NCBI GenBank assembly: GCA_977017575.1
Contig: CDRNVI010000009.1
Coordinates: forward strand, 682,001 to 746,000
Length of the DNA stretch: 64,000 nt
Direction of reading: 5' to 3'
From: Paramoeba atlantica
Taxonomy: Eukaryota > Discosea
In this document: positions 40,544 through 50,212 of the stretch, piece by piece
Position numbering within the stretch: position 1 is the stretch's first letter
Layout: the number at the start of each line of letters is the position of its first letter
The notes under the pieces: model-generated
Databases searched by the model: none
The model's input: only the letters and a program-made list of their open reading frames with translations
What the model was told of the DNA's origin: nothing
Position numbers and translations under genes: made by a program

Positions 40544-41812
40544 ATGTGCGAAATTGCAGAGCGACGTGCAACCGAGAAACGATTGTTGGAGTTTCTTGAC
40601 GGGAATGTTTGTAGTGAAACGTCATCGTCACTTCTAGCCATCTTGTGGCACGAGCTGTTCGGTTACCCTACCTTATGGAAATCCGTGTGTCCTTTCCATG
40701 TTGGGATTATCGAATACTGTGATTCAAGGAAAGATTCTTTTCCCTTTGGCATTCCTTTGTGTACCCGTCCCACACAGGAACTGCTGTCAAATTACTACGA
40801 TTTCGAAGGTCACAAACTAAATCTTTGCGCTGCTCGATTCCTGTGCTCATTAAACCAGCAAGCTCATCTTTTTGAACTTAATAGAGACGTCTCAATCGAA
40901 AGCGAAAGTTTAGCGAGTTTTTACTTGTCTGACTTCTTGGAGGACAGATTTTACATTATTGAAGGAAGAGATCCGAGTTTTTATGGACGAAAACATTTTC
41001 CCATGGAATCCCGTAGAACGAAGTGGTACGGCCCGTCCTTTGTAGGTCGATACTTTGCTTTAAGAGTATCCTGTGCAGGTCCTTCGCTACTCTTGCCCAT
41101 TTCTGAGACAGAATTCGAATCCTGTGTAGAATTTCTACGGCGAAAAGCAGTGCGCGACGACTTATCTGCCTCAAGATACTTATTTCAGGATACACGTCCG
41201 TCTTATTCTCTGGACGGTCCGCTTGAGTCCCCCTGCGCGCGTTCAGTTACCACACGGTATCTATGTGCTCTATCTGATGATAGAAGAAAAAATCATGCTA
41301 GCGGGTCCACAGAAATGCCATTTCTAAGTTACCAAGAATATTGCGATGCTCAAAATTCAGTGAATGGTAGGAGACAGTTCAGTAAAAAAGATTTTTCAGG
41401 CGTCTCTATGGCATTAGCATTTAATGCACGAAATAATGACGTATTGATTCCCTCTCAGATAGACGGGGTCAAGAGAAGTTACTGTCTTCTTGGAGCAACT
41501 GTCGGTGCTCTGCTTTTCTTATATAGATTTGTCCCATCGTGTTACTATTCACCCTACCTATCGTATCTTGTGCACAAGCATGCACCACTAAAGACGGTCT
41601 TCTCAAATCTATTCTTACCTACAGATCCCGTAGCAACGTTGACCACGTTTGAGAGCCTCCCGCCTTCACTAGAGCCCTATGTTGACTCTGTACACCTGAC
41701 GCCAGGTTATTTGTTTTGTCGGTTTGGTTCGACTGCCCTACGATTTCTACAGAGCAATATGATTTCTACAGGTCATGTTACTAATACAAATTCGTCTTAT
41801 CATTTTACATAA
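40544..41812 (+). CDS. hypothetical protein, 422 aa
   Basis: An unrecognised protein in one open frame. It is rich in aromatic residues and cysteine, with one possible membrane segment near residue 325 (YCLLGATVGALLFLYRFV). Conserved-looking segments include ILWHELFGYPTLWKSVCPFH and DRFYIIEGRDPSFYGRKHFP. No catalytic motif could be identified. Length and balanced composition indicate a real gene. It precedes another unknown gene by about 170 bases. Confidence 0.62.
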   Translation: MCEIAERRATEKRLLEFLDGNVCSETSSSLLAILWHELFGYPTLWKSVCPFHVGIIEYCDSRKDSFPFGIPLCTRPTQELLSNYYDFEGHKLNLCAARFLCSLNQQAHLFELNRDVSIESESLASFYLSDFLEDRFYIIEGRDPSFYGRKHFPMESRRTKWYGPSFVGRYFALRVSCAGPSLLLPISETEFESCVEFLRRKAVRDDLSASRYLFQDTRPSYSLDGPLESPCARSVTTRYLCALSDDRRKNHASGSTEMPFLSYQEYCDAQNSVNGRRQFSKKDFSGVSMALAFNARNNDVLIPSQIDGVKRSYCLLGATVGALLFLYRFVPSCYYSPYLSYLVHKHAPLKTVFSNLFLPTDPVATLTTFESLPPSLEPYVDSVHLTPGYLFCRFGSTALRFLQSNMISTGHVTNTNSSYHFT

Positions 41813-41982
41813 AAAGAGAATGTGCACTCACGGTTATTTTTTCAGGTTATTTGTCCGGGAGAAAATAAAAAAAGAATTCATACTTTTTGAATCAAACATA
41901 TGGACATTGAGTGGATTCTATTGAACTACCGAGGGAAAATTGGTATATCAGAAATTGGAAAATATCTTTTAAGAACACTTGC

Positions 41983-42282
41983 ATGAAAACTGTGTCACTT
42001 TCGGAATGTGACCCAATTATTTGCGCCACAGCTTTGGAACAACTTATTTCTGTTCCTCCACACGGGCCGTTTCTTTGGATCGCAGCGCTCGCCGTGCGGG
42101 ATGTTATTGCCGAACGGCACCAGGTTTCCGTATCACTCACGGATGCGCTACAGTTTATCCGAGCACACTACAATCCAACCCATATGCAAAGTTACAGCTC
42201 GTTCTACTCCGTCCTTGGCGGATCAGATTCTCACTTGACGTCGGGTTACTGGAAGCCTGATGCTGAGTTGAGGCTTGAGTAG
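41983..42282 (+). CDS. hypothetical protein, 99 aa
   Basis: The frame opens at 41911 without an ATG; the first ATG is at 41983. The product is a mainly helical 99-residue protein (TALEQLISVPPHGPFLWIAAL) with no known motif. A separate 28-codon ATG frame at 41900, in another phase, ends within the same ATG. If the two belong together, a frameshift or very small intron would be needed; this cannot be decided here. Confidence 0.45.
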   Translation: MKTVSLSECDPIICATALEQLISVPPHGPFLWIAALAVRDVIAERHQVSVSLTDALQFIRAHYNPTHMQSYSSFYSVLGGSDSHLTSGYWKPDAELRLE

Positions 42283-42314
42283 ATGTCGGGTCTCCATATT
42301 CCAAACTTTGAATT

Positions 42315-42339
42315 ACTACACGTGTGCTACACGTGTAGT
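42315..42339. repeat. 11-base inverted repeat in spacer 42283-42729
   Basis: ACTACACGTGT and its complement are separated by three bases. It lies 33 bases past the stop codon of the preceding frame and may form a hairpin in the 3' untranslated region. The rest of the 447-base spacer shows nothing. Confidence 0.7.
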
Positions 42340-42729
42340 AAGTGATAAAGTGACCCCCGTCTTCGTATGTTTGAAGTCGTGGCAGTGAATGTTGAAGACT
42401 TGTGGCGCAGATGTACCGCCTTTTTCGTGTAATCGTCGTGTAGACAGCTGTACAGCATTCGTACTGCCTCCCTTGAAGCGGATATATGGGTTGAACAGGC
42501 TTGTCAAAGGTTGCGCAAGTTTTTTTCGCCAGACAGAAGATATTGTTTTATCGTCCTTTGTATCAAGTTAGTTACCTGTATGTGTCTTTAGTATTCGCTT
42601 ATGTACAGTAAGCCTGTATCTTAGTACAATATTTGCTACTTCTCACAAGCCACGTAAGCTAGAAAACGTGCCAATTAAACACACTTCAACATCGTTCCAA
42701 AGTTCCGATTAATTTCAATAGTCTAATTT

Positions 42730-42924
42730 ATGGGCAAAGTACACGGATCACTCGCTCGTGCAGGAAAGGTCCGGAATCAAACCCCAAAGGTTGCCAAGAA
42801 AGAGAAAATGAAGGCGCCGCGTGGAAGGGCAAAGAAAAGACTGCTTTATAAGAAGCGAAACATAATGACTGCTATGGTTCCCGGTCAAAAGAGGCGCGCC
42901 AATCCTCAAAGCGTTACCAAATAA
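42730..42924 (+). CDS. RPS30: ribosomal protein eS30
   Basis: A 64-residue 40S ribosomal protein. [20 protein letters not shown] and [15 protein letters not shown] are diagnostic. There is no fused ubiquitin-like FUBI domain, which animals carry but many protists and fungi lack. The end is slightly longer than in animals ([16 protein letters not shown]). A TTTCAATAG acceptor-like site lies just upstream of the ATG. Confidence 0.97.
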   Translation: MGKVHGSLARAGKVRNQTPKVAKKEKMKAPRGRAKKRLLYKKRNIMTAMVPGQKRRANPQSVTK

Positions 42925-43252
42925 GCGCCATTTTAATGAAGACACATCCTGCGAAAAAACAATTCGCACAGCGAGCTGCAACGCGGTCAAGAAGTGGGTA
43001 AAAAGTATTCAAGTCATTTGTAATGTTTAGCGTAGAAAAAGGTCTGCGAATGTATGTTTTCCTATATTGTATTAGGCTTCGGTTCACAGAAATAAAGGAA
43101 ATTTTTTGCTAAACTAAAAAAGTATTTTTCAAAGTTCGAAAGGCCATTAGTACTTCGGATGCGGACTATACTTATTAGATTGTCGGTGAAGAAGTGTTCT
43201 TCTACTCAAGAATCATTAGGTTGCTCTATCTTTGTTTCTAGCATTCCTCTAC
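42925..43252. other. intergenic spacer
   Basis: About 330 AT-rich bases. It ends in a pyrimidine tract (TCTATCTTTGTTTCTAG, AG at 43240) that looks like a strong trans-splice acceptor for the ATG at 43253. Confidence 0.55.
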
Positions 43253-43559
43253 ATGTCATTCGTTGTTCAGTCGAAGAAGAAGTTTGTGATGAAATTTTCC
43301 TGTGATGAATTTAGCTGCGAAGATATTCAGATGTGTGAGGTAAAACATTGAATAAAAGGTAGCAACATTGAATGTTGCTGGAACAAGAAAGTCGTAGATT
43401 TTTTTTACTTGCCTTAGTCTACAGGGAGTTGAATTTTTAAGTCGTTTTGTTGGAAAAGCGGACCATTATGACTGCACTGTCAGTGATTGGTCTCTGGGGC
43501 ACTTTTCGCGGAGCTGCCGAGAAAGCAAATGCTATATCAAGAAGAACGGCCTTTCATGA
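43253..43559 (+). CDS. candidate small two-exon gene, 73 aa
   Basis: Proposed from the sequence. Exon 1 (43253-43339) gives 29 residues beginning MSFVVQSKKKFVMKFSCDEF and starts 12 bases after a strong pyrimidine-AG acceptor. Its frame stops at once past a GTAAAA donor at 43340. A T-rich tract and CTACAG (AG at 43423-43424) allow an 85-base intron; exon 2 then gives 44 more residues including VSDWSLGHFSRSC. The product is not recognised. Each exon alone is too short to be convincing, so the support is the splice signals and the open second exon. Confidence 0.35.
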
Positions 43560-43782
43560 TCCCAAGGGAATTGAAACATCTGTTTTGTGACATTTTGATG
43601 AATCGAGGTCTATTCTTTGGCTGTTCGTAGGAAATATTATGGATCCCCGCTTTTTACCATTTTGTAAGACCCAATTTTTAACCAGGGAAAAGAGCGACGA
43701 TTCGTAAGAATCGGTAAATCGGCTGCGGGTGCAATCACAGAAAAGGAATGAAGAATATTCATTCAAGTTGTTTTCTCGCCTA

Positions 43783-44752
43783 ATGGTGGCTCTACAAACC
43801 TGTTTGGCGGCTGATTTGTTCCGTTCGTGCGATATTGTGTGTGTTCTAATTCCCGGGGTGACGATCAGTGTCTCCGAACTTCAGGTTTTTAGAACTTTGT
43901 ATGCATTAAAAAGGAATCCGAAAGGCTTACTCGCGATGCATGTGGGCGAGAGCGACTCAAAGACTTTGACACACAGAGGTTCAAGTGAGCTTCATGTTAC
44001 ATCTGATGAAATGAATCAGAGCGTGGGTTCATGCCGTTCTGAGACACCTTATTTGGTGTTCCTTGTGTGTTCCGAGGAGTCGCAGATAGCTGCGTATTTC
44101 GCTACAACGTTTCGCCGTTCAATGCAGGCTTGCGGCTTATGTGCCCCTGATGACGGGCAGACCTCTATACGAAATGATCGTGTATCTTCAAAATCCACAC
44201 GATACTTGTTTCGGACGGCGCAGGTGGCATTTCACTGTGTCATGCAAACAGACTTTGATGGCATATGTGGCTACTTGGACAGAATTCGTCAAACTTTTCT
44301 TCAAGCTGCTGGACGTTACGAAGAATCAATCCAACGCTATGCCTCACTCACTTTCAGATGGAAGGCGTAGAAATGAATACGAAGATAACGCCACTTTTCA
44401 ACTCAGGAGCGATCACGAGCTGCGGTTCCTTCATCAAACCTTGAAATACGGCCATGAGGTGCGTCGTGTAATAGAAGATAATTTTTTAGGGAAAGAGTAC
44501 GACACCCTTGATTTCAGTGGAGCTTCTACTCATAAATGCGCAACGAATCAGAAGCATGAAGAAGGCGTCTCAATAGCCTTAGAGAAACAAGCGTCCGAGA
44601 TTATACATTGGCATAGTCATCGTGATAACTGGCTTAATACTCACTCAACAAATGATATAAAAAAAGAATTCAGGAAAAATTCAGGGCTAAAGGATGCTCA
44701 GTTTAAGTCAGCTAGTAGGCGACCTTTAAGAAATGTACCCACCGAGTCCTGA
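43783..44752 (+). CDS. hypothetical protein split over two overlapping frames
   Basis: Two long overlapping frames lie on the + strand. The first runs from the ATG at 43783 to 44370 (LVFLVCSEESQIAAYFATTF), the second from about 44141 to 44752 (HELRFLHQTLKYGHEVRRVI). They differ by one reading frame. A single protein of about 300 residues would need a frameshift, a sequencing error or a small intron between 44141 and 44370. No family is recognised in either part. It may also be a recently broken gene. Confidence 0.45.
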
Positions 44753-44765
44753 AATTTCAGGACTC
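44744..44765. repeat. 22-base perfect palindrome over a stop codon
   Basis: GAGTCCTGAAA is followed directly by its complement. The TGA stop of the second frame above (44750-44752) lies inside it. It would form a strong hairpin in RNA. Confidence 0.8.
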
Positions 44766-45014
44766 AATCCAAAATTTTATTTTAACTTTAGCAAAAAGTG
44801 TGGCAAATAAGACCTACTTTGACATACAATAGTCTCCAATATTACAGTATTCTAAACAGACAGAGGTTTACTTATATCAAAATAGCTGGAACATGCATTT
44901 CCCCAATCTCCATTCGAATTAGCTCGAATCCTTTGAAACGATTTTTCAAAAGTCGTTGCGTCTTAGAAATGAGAAGCTGCTGCAGTGCACGGAACATATT
45001 AACTTTTGATTGTT

Positions 45015-45112
45015 GACGTACAACTCTGTGAGAGCTCTCCAATCCCATCCAAAGGGCGCTATTATTTCCTGAAACAGAACAAATTTTGCACAATTTGACC
45101 CCCACCCCCACA
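45015..45112. repeat. remnant of a Tc1/mariner terminal repeat
   Basis: The segment TACAACTCTGTGAGAGCTCT and following bases match, in degenerate form, the right terminal repeat of the element at 49.2 kb, including a final C-rich run. There is no transposase nearby. The rest of the 44.8-45.4 kb spacer holds no gene. Confidence 0.65.
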
Positions 45113-45379
45113 TTTAAGTGCCACCTCCTATAATTATTCTAGAATTTTATAGAATTTTTCACCCCCTGGCCTGTCTCGGAGGTAGGACGTACAGCCTGTA
45201 GGTCAACAAACTTTGCAGAGGATGGATTTTTACAGCTAAAGGAATGGAATTATCAAATTCATATGTACCTTCTGCATTGCTTATTTTAGAACACGCGGAG
45301 AATAAGAAGAATATACTCACCACGATTCCACTATTTCTGATAACGACGCCTTTTCCTCTTCTCGTTTACCCTTTCATCC

Positions 45380-47239
45380 ATGTCCCACTTCATTAACGGG
45401 TACCCCGTCCCCGAACGGCTAACCGAAAAGCAAATCCGATCCCTATTCCCCAAAGGCATCCTGGGCCTCACCACATCCTCCGGTATCCCCATCTTCCCCT
45501 CCCCCAACGGCGATCTCCTCCTCACCGCCGAGGAAACCCACTACACCCTCCCCGGGGCTAACTCCCTCCTCCCCCACCTCACCTCCACCGCCACCTCCGC
45601 CTCCACCCCCTCAAGCCCCACCCAGGACGACTCCCTCATCACCCCCCACGCCCAAGGACCACAACGGTTCTCCCAACAGTGGGCCCACAAGGGCAAGGTT
45701 CTCCAAGACCGGGTCCATGACCACATCACCATGCCCCCCCTCCTGATCACGTTTATTGACACCCCCGAGTTCCAACGGCTCCGTGGGCTGCGACAGCTCG
45801 GCTCCACCCACTACCTCTACCCCGGTGCCACCAACACCCGATTCGAACACTCCCTGGGCGTCGCCTTCCTCGGCGGCGTAATGGTACGACACATCCGGAA
45901 GCACCAGCCCGAGCTCCGGGTGGATTACCGTGATGAGATGGCCGTGATGCTCGCGGGCCTGTGTCATGATTTAGGACATGGCCCGTTCTCCCATCTGTTT
46001 GAGGAGTTTGTGAATCGCACAAGGGGTAGTCCGGGGAATAATAGTGGTGGTGGGAGTGGTACGTCCTTCCCACGATGGCGTCATGAGGATATGTCGGTCC
46101 GTGTGTTTCGGCATATTATACAAAAGCATGAGATTCGGTTTGAGGATTTTGGATTGCTGGAGGAGGACATACAGTTTGTGACACATCTGATTAAAGGGGT
46201 GAAGCCAGGACATCGGGCTCCGATGGGAAGCCGATCCGAGACGAAACGGTTCTTATTTGATATTGTCTCCAACAAGCGAAATGGGATAGATGTGGATAAG
46301 CTGGACTACTTTATGCGGGACAGTGCGTGTTGCTGGGGTCGCGTTGCTGTGGACTGTCACATCAATCGTTTGATTAAGTCAACCCGTGCGGTCAATTTCA
46401 ACAGTGAGTGGCAAATTTGCTTTGAGGAGAAAATGGCGCTGAGCCTTGGAGACATTTTCAGTCTTCGAGCGAAGTTGCACAAGTACGTGTACCAACACCG
46501 CATTGTGAAAGTAATTGACCACATGATTTTGAATGTCTTAGAGCTTGCGGAGGGTCACTACATGATTCTGGGCGGCGGGGGCCAGTCCTACAGTATCGGG
46601 GCATGTGTCGATGACATTGACGCGTATGTCCGCCTGGGTGACTGGATACTGGACGCCTTGGAGGCCTGCCCCTCGACGGCTCTTTTACCCGCTCAGGCGA
46701 TAATTTCCCGTATACGGGCCCGGGACTTCTACCACTTAGCCGGAATCGCGGCCTATCGCAGTGGGGAAGTACCTCGCGCGGAGATTGAGATTACGCATGA
46801 GATTTTAACCCATCTTCCACCACAGAGCACGGTGATAACGATGAGCGACGTGGTTGTTCACGTGACGCGCATCACGTACGGTAGCAGTGACCATCAGGGA
46901 GCCGCGGATGATCCCATAAGCCATGTAGGATTTTTTAACCCCAAAAAGAACCAAGACGAGGCATTTCACTTGAGTGCCAAGCGAAAAAGCCCTCTTTTTA
47001 CTCCCACAGCATTTGAGGAAAGTACAGTGTTTGTGTATGCCAAGGCTCCGGAGCATTTACTTCCAGTCACGCTAGCCTTTGAGGCGTGGAAAGAAGACAA
47101 TTGTGAACTTTTCTCAACCCCTGTCCCAACGATGAACTTTACGCCTAGTATGAAACGTCGAGCCCTGGAGTCATCTATTACACGGCGAGAGGTTGCGCAA
47201 ATGCAACTTTCTCAGCCCTCACTTACACCGCCCGAATGA
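45380..47239 (+). CDS. SAMHD1-like HD-domain dNTP triphosphohydrolase
   Basis: A 619-residue HD-superfamily hydrolase close to SAMHD1, which cleaves dNTPs to nucleosides and triphosphate. The metal site reads NTRFEHSLG, then GLCHDLGHGPFSHLFEEF with the His-Asp pair, and finally DKLDYFMRDS. NKRNGIDVDKLDYF and HKYVYQHRIVKVIDHMI are also SAMHD1-like. There is no SAM domain; instead an N-terminal extension of about 120 residues precedes the core. A loop of about 20 Gly/Ser-rich residues follows the HD motif. Location may be nuclear or cytosolic. The 5' third is strongly C-rich and starts after a pyrimidine tract without AG. Confidence 0.93.
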   Translation: MSHFINGYPVPERLTEKQIRSLFPKGILGLTTSSGIPIFPSPNGDLLLTAEETHYTLPGANSLLPHLTSTATSASTPSSPTQDDSLITPHAQGPQRFSQQWAHKGKVLQDRVHDHITMPPLLITFIDTPEFQRLRGLRQLGSTHYLYPGATNTRFEHSLGVAFLGGVMVRHIRKHQPELRVDYRDEMAVMLAGLCHDLGHGPFSHLFEEFVNRTRGSPGNNSGGGSGTSFPRWRHEDMSVRVFRHIIQKHEIRFEDFGLLEEDIQFVTHLIKGVKPGHRAPMGSRSETKRFLFDIVSNKRNGIDVDKLDYFMRDSACCWGRVAVDCHINRLIKSTRAVNFNSEWQICFEEKMALSLGDIFSLRAKLHKYVYQHRIVKVIDHMILNVLELAEGHYMILGGGGQSYSIGACVDDIDAYVRLGDWILDALEACPSTALLPAQAIISRIRARDFYHLAGIAAYRSGEVPRAEIEITHEILTHLPPQSTVITMSDVVVHVTRITYGSSDHQGAADDPISHVGFFNPKKNQDEAFHLSAKRKSPLFTPTAFEESTVFVYAKAPEHLLPVTLAFEAWKEDNCELFSTPVPTMNFTPSMKRRALESSITRREVAQMQLSQPSLTPPE

Positions 47240-47403
47240 AAAAGTCAACTTATTTTTGGTTATATTGACGGATTGTGCACGTTTCTCTCTCTCTCTCTCT
47301 TAAAGGAAGACCTTATTGTACGATATTCCAAATTTCTGTTACTGCCTTGTAACCCTTCTTATTTCTTTCAGTTACAAGGAGAAAGCATAATAATACTATA
47401 CCC

Positions 47404-47723
47404 CTCCCGCTTATGAGTTCCCCCAATTCTGGTACGCTTATGAGTTCTTTTTTCTAAGGCGAATGTTTTTGTACCCACTTTTCGCGAAGCGATTTTTTTG
47501 GCTCGGAACGAAAATTCATAAAATTCCCAACAACTGTACGTCAGGCTGCTCTACAGAATCGCTCACAGAGCGGATAATCTTTTTAGCGCCAGTATCATTG
47601 TCAAGGAGAACCCGCGACGCGAAGCGCCACGGGCCCGAATTTTCGCGTTTTCATGGCTCGATTTCTGGCATGGTACCTTATGAGTACCTTTTTCTCAAAA
47701 CCGGGGAACTCATAAGCAGGGAG
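47404..47723. mobile_element. MITE-like element with short inverted ends
   Basis: The ends CTCCCGCTTATGAGTTCCCC (47404) and its near-complement (ending at 47723) are inverted, and a second inner GCTTATGAG-type copy is present near each end. It is about 320 bases long and has no clear target duplication. The open frame across it (47463-47777) is not convincing. A (CT)n run lies at about 47285-47303 in the same spacer. Confidence 0.7.
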
Positions 47724-47895
47724 TTAAGTGTTCATTTACTTATAGTACAGATATTTAAGCTTCATCGGAAAAATTAAGCGAACTTAATAATGCGCGCACA
47801 ATACGCGCTTTCCGACGACTATCATTCCCCATCACCCGCCGCAGCGTCATTCGCGTTCCAAGAAGGAGAATCACGGTTTTGAAAGATAATACATA

Positions 47896-49272
47896 CAGGG
47901 GTGAAAATCCCATGGTGGGGGGGGTCTAAAATTCGTAAAATTTGTCCAATTTTGGAAAATAATAGCGCGTTCGAGAGCTCTCGCAGAGTTGTATGTTTTA
48001 AGATAGGCAGTTTGCGGTGGTTAGGGGGGTACCCCCCTTTGATGGAAGGGTCAAAAACACGATTTGCAAATTTGAAAAACTGTAAAAAATGGTCAAACAT
48101 TACCCTTAATACCCACAGGAAGACCCGTTTCGCTCAATAACGATGCGACAACGCTTGCGGAAACTGCTCATCGTGTTAATACATTCTTGCTTGCGTTCTG
48201 ATTGTAATCTTTCGAACGCTGTCTCAATGGCCGATACTAATTCAGCCCGATTCTTGGGTCGAAGATCATTTTTGATCCTGTCCATGGTCCCCCAAAGGTT
48301 TTCAATGGTGTTTAAATCGGGGGATTTTGCAGGCCAAGAGAGTACATTAATACCTTCGTTGCGAAAGGTTGTTCGCGCAGAATTATGAACAGGACAATTA
48401 TCAAGGATACCAAGGTTCTAGCTCTCCCTGCTGTTCCTTGGCGGGGTCAGTCTTCCGGCAAAGGTAAGTAGTAATTTTGTTTCGTCCCCTACCGCAAGTG
48501 AACTTCTTCTCATCGCAGAAAACAATTTGTCTCAGTTGGGTATCTGACCAAGTGAGCATCTCAGAACAAAAATGCACTCGTTTCCTCTTGTGTTCATCGG
48601 TCAGTGCGGGCTTTCTTTTTAAAGTTCGCATGATCATACCATGGCTCTTCATGGCGTTAACCAAAGTTGGTCTTGAACACTGAAATCCAAGAGAAAGCAC
48701 AACTCTATGGAGTGCACACCAGTTCTCAGTCCCGTACGGGAGGTCACGGTATCCCTCATCAATGAGGCGGATAGCTGCTTCGTGCAGCGCAGGGGTACTG
48801 ACAGGAGATGGGCGTGAAATAGGAGAGCTTTCCACGTCTCCAGTGTTCTCATAGCGTATCACAAGATGTTTTACTGTATTTTCGTGGACGCCGAAGTTTT
48901 GGGCTGTCCGAGAATAGGACCCTGTCTCAAGATAATCTGAGACAAGAAGCATACGGTGACTTGGTATCACCCGTGCGGGGGAGGAATAGGACCTGTCGCT
49001 GAGTACTCCACGTGAGGTTCGGGAACGAATCCGTTTCTGGGGCATATAGTGCTAATATTGACTGAAAAACAGCTAAAAACTGAAAAAACGTAAATTTGGG
49101 CAAGAAACAAAATCATGATTTTTTTTGTCTCATCGTTTCATGTTGAGTCACAGGCCGCAAATAGTGCTAAAACATACAACTCTGTGAGATCTCTCGAATG
49201 CGCTATTACTTTCCAAAATTGGATAATTTTTACGAATTTTAGACCCCCCCCACCACGAGGTTTTCACCCCTG
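47896..49272 (-). mobile_element. Tc1/mariner-type element, internally deleted
   Basis: The 1,377-base element starts CAGGGGTGAAAA, ends with the complement, and is flanked by TA (47894-47895 and 49273-49274). Its terminal inverted repeats are about 105 bases long with moderate divergence. It carries a minus-strand transposase gene. It is related to the truncated element at 4.76 kb and to the remnant at 45.0 kb, so the family has moved more than once in this region. Confidence 0.9.
48106..49045 (-). pseudogene. Tc1/mariner transposase with internal deletion
   Basis: The minus-strand frame 49045-48401 has the paired helix-turn-helix domain (SYSRTAQNFGVHENTVKHL) and the first catalytic Asp (QIVFCDEKKF). 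It stops early. In another frame, from about 48426 to 48106, the rest of the DDE domain follows: LDNCPVHNSARTTF with the second Asp, and SPDLNTIENLW with the final acidic residue. The part between the first and second Asp is largely missing, so an internal deletion has joined the halves out of frame. No active enzyme can be made from this copy. Confidence 0.88.
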
Positions 49273-50185
49273 TATATAACTACCGCGTAGTACCCTGTAG
49301 ACCATTGATTCTCGACACGCGCTCGCCGGGCTCTTGTTGCAGTGAGACTACCGCGTCAGGGCGCTGCAGGGTCCCGGCCTCGACAAGCCAATGTGGGGGG
49401 TTCCTGAGACCTGGGAGATCAAAGTGTATGCTGTGGGTCTCATTTGAGCTCATAACGGCTTTAGCTAGAGCCCTTAGCACCAAATCGTGGCGCAGGGTGT
49501 ATCGTGGCGCAGGGTGTGTTGATTTATCGTACTAACTGTTATCCCCACTCGGGGCATGCCTACCCACACCTCCCCCAACGCCCCCCAGGCGCCAAACGAC
49601 CTCCATCGAGGATATGCCAGCGCAACCCCATCACAACCGCAATCGTTACACTTCGTTCAAAGCAGGGAGGGTATAGTAATAATGCGTGTATGTAGTAGAG
49701 TTACATTGAAAATTCCATTTTTACTCGCTTCGTTAAAAGTGGTGGTTGTTTTACAACTTAGGCACTACTTTCGAGACGAACAATCCTCTGAGTTTAACGA
49801 AGGAACTAAAAAAGAAAATAAATGGGAGAAACGAAAGTCCATTGTTTGGGTGTAAAAATACAATTTCTAGACCAAAAAATACCGCCCCCGCCCTCCAGAT
49901 TTCGGTCGTTTTTGGAGCCTCACAAGTAGGGGTAGGAGGAACATCTGATAGAAAAAACGTCGGAGAACGGTAGCTCCGGCCCCAAACACTCAAAATACGT
50001 TGTAGGAGTCAATTGCAGAAAATAATTTTGTTTTCATTTTTTGTCAAATATACCTTTTTTTGGTCACACTACGTAATAGTATACAGCAGTGAGTTGTATC
50101 CCATAGTTTGAGAAGCCTTTTAATATTGTTACTCATTTCAATCTTTTTATTAGCTCCTTTTGGATTGTATGAATTCTATTTTTCG
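49273..50185. repeat. spacer containing fold-back repeat copy C
   Basis: About 900 bases without a gene. TCGTGGCGCAGGGTGT is repeated in tandem at about 49485-49517. From about 49722 to 50060 lies a diverged copy of the fold-back family (arms with TTCGTTAAAAGTGGTGG), followed by the same downstream segment as copy A (AAAAACGTCGGAGAACGGTAG). Confidence 0.65.
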
Positions 50186-50212
50186 ATGCGCAGACGGTGG
50201 GCGCCAGTGTTC

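Noticed and set aside
47463-47777. 104-codon ORF
   Set aside because: It overlaps the MITE ends and has no motif; probably chance.
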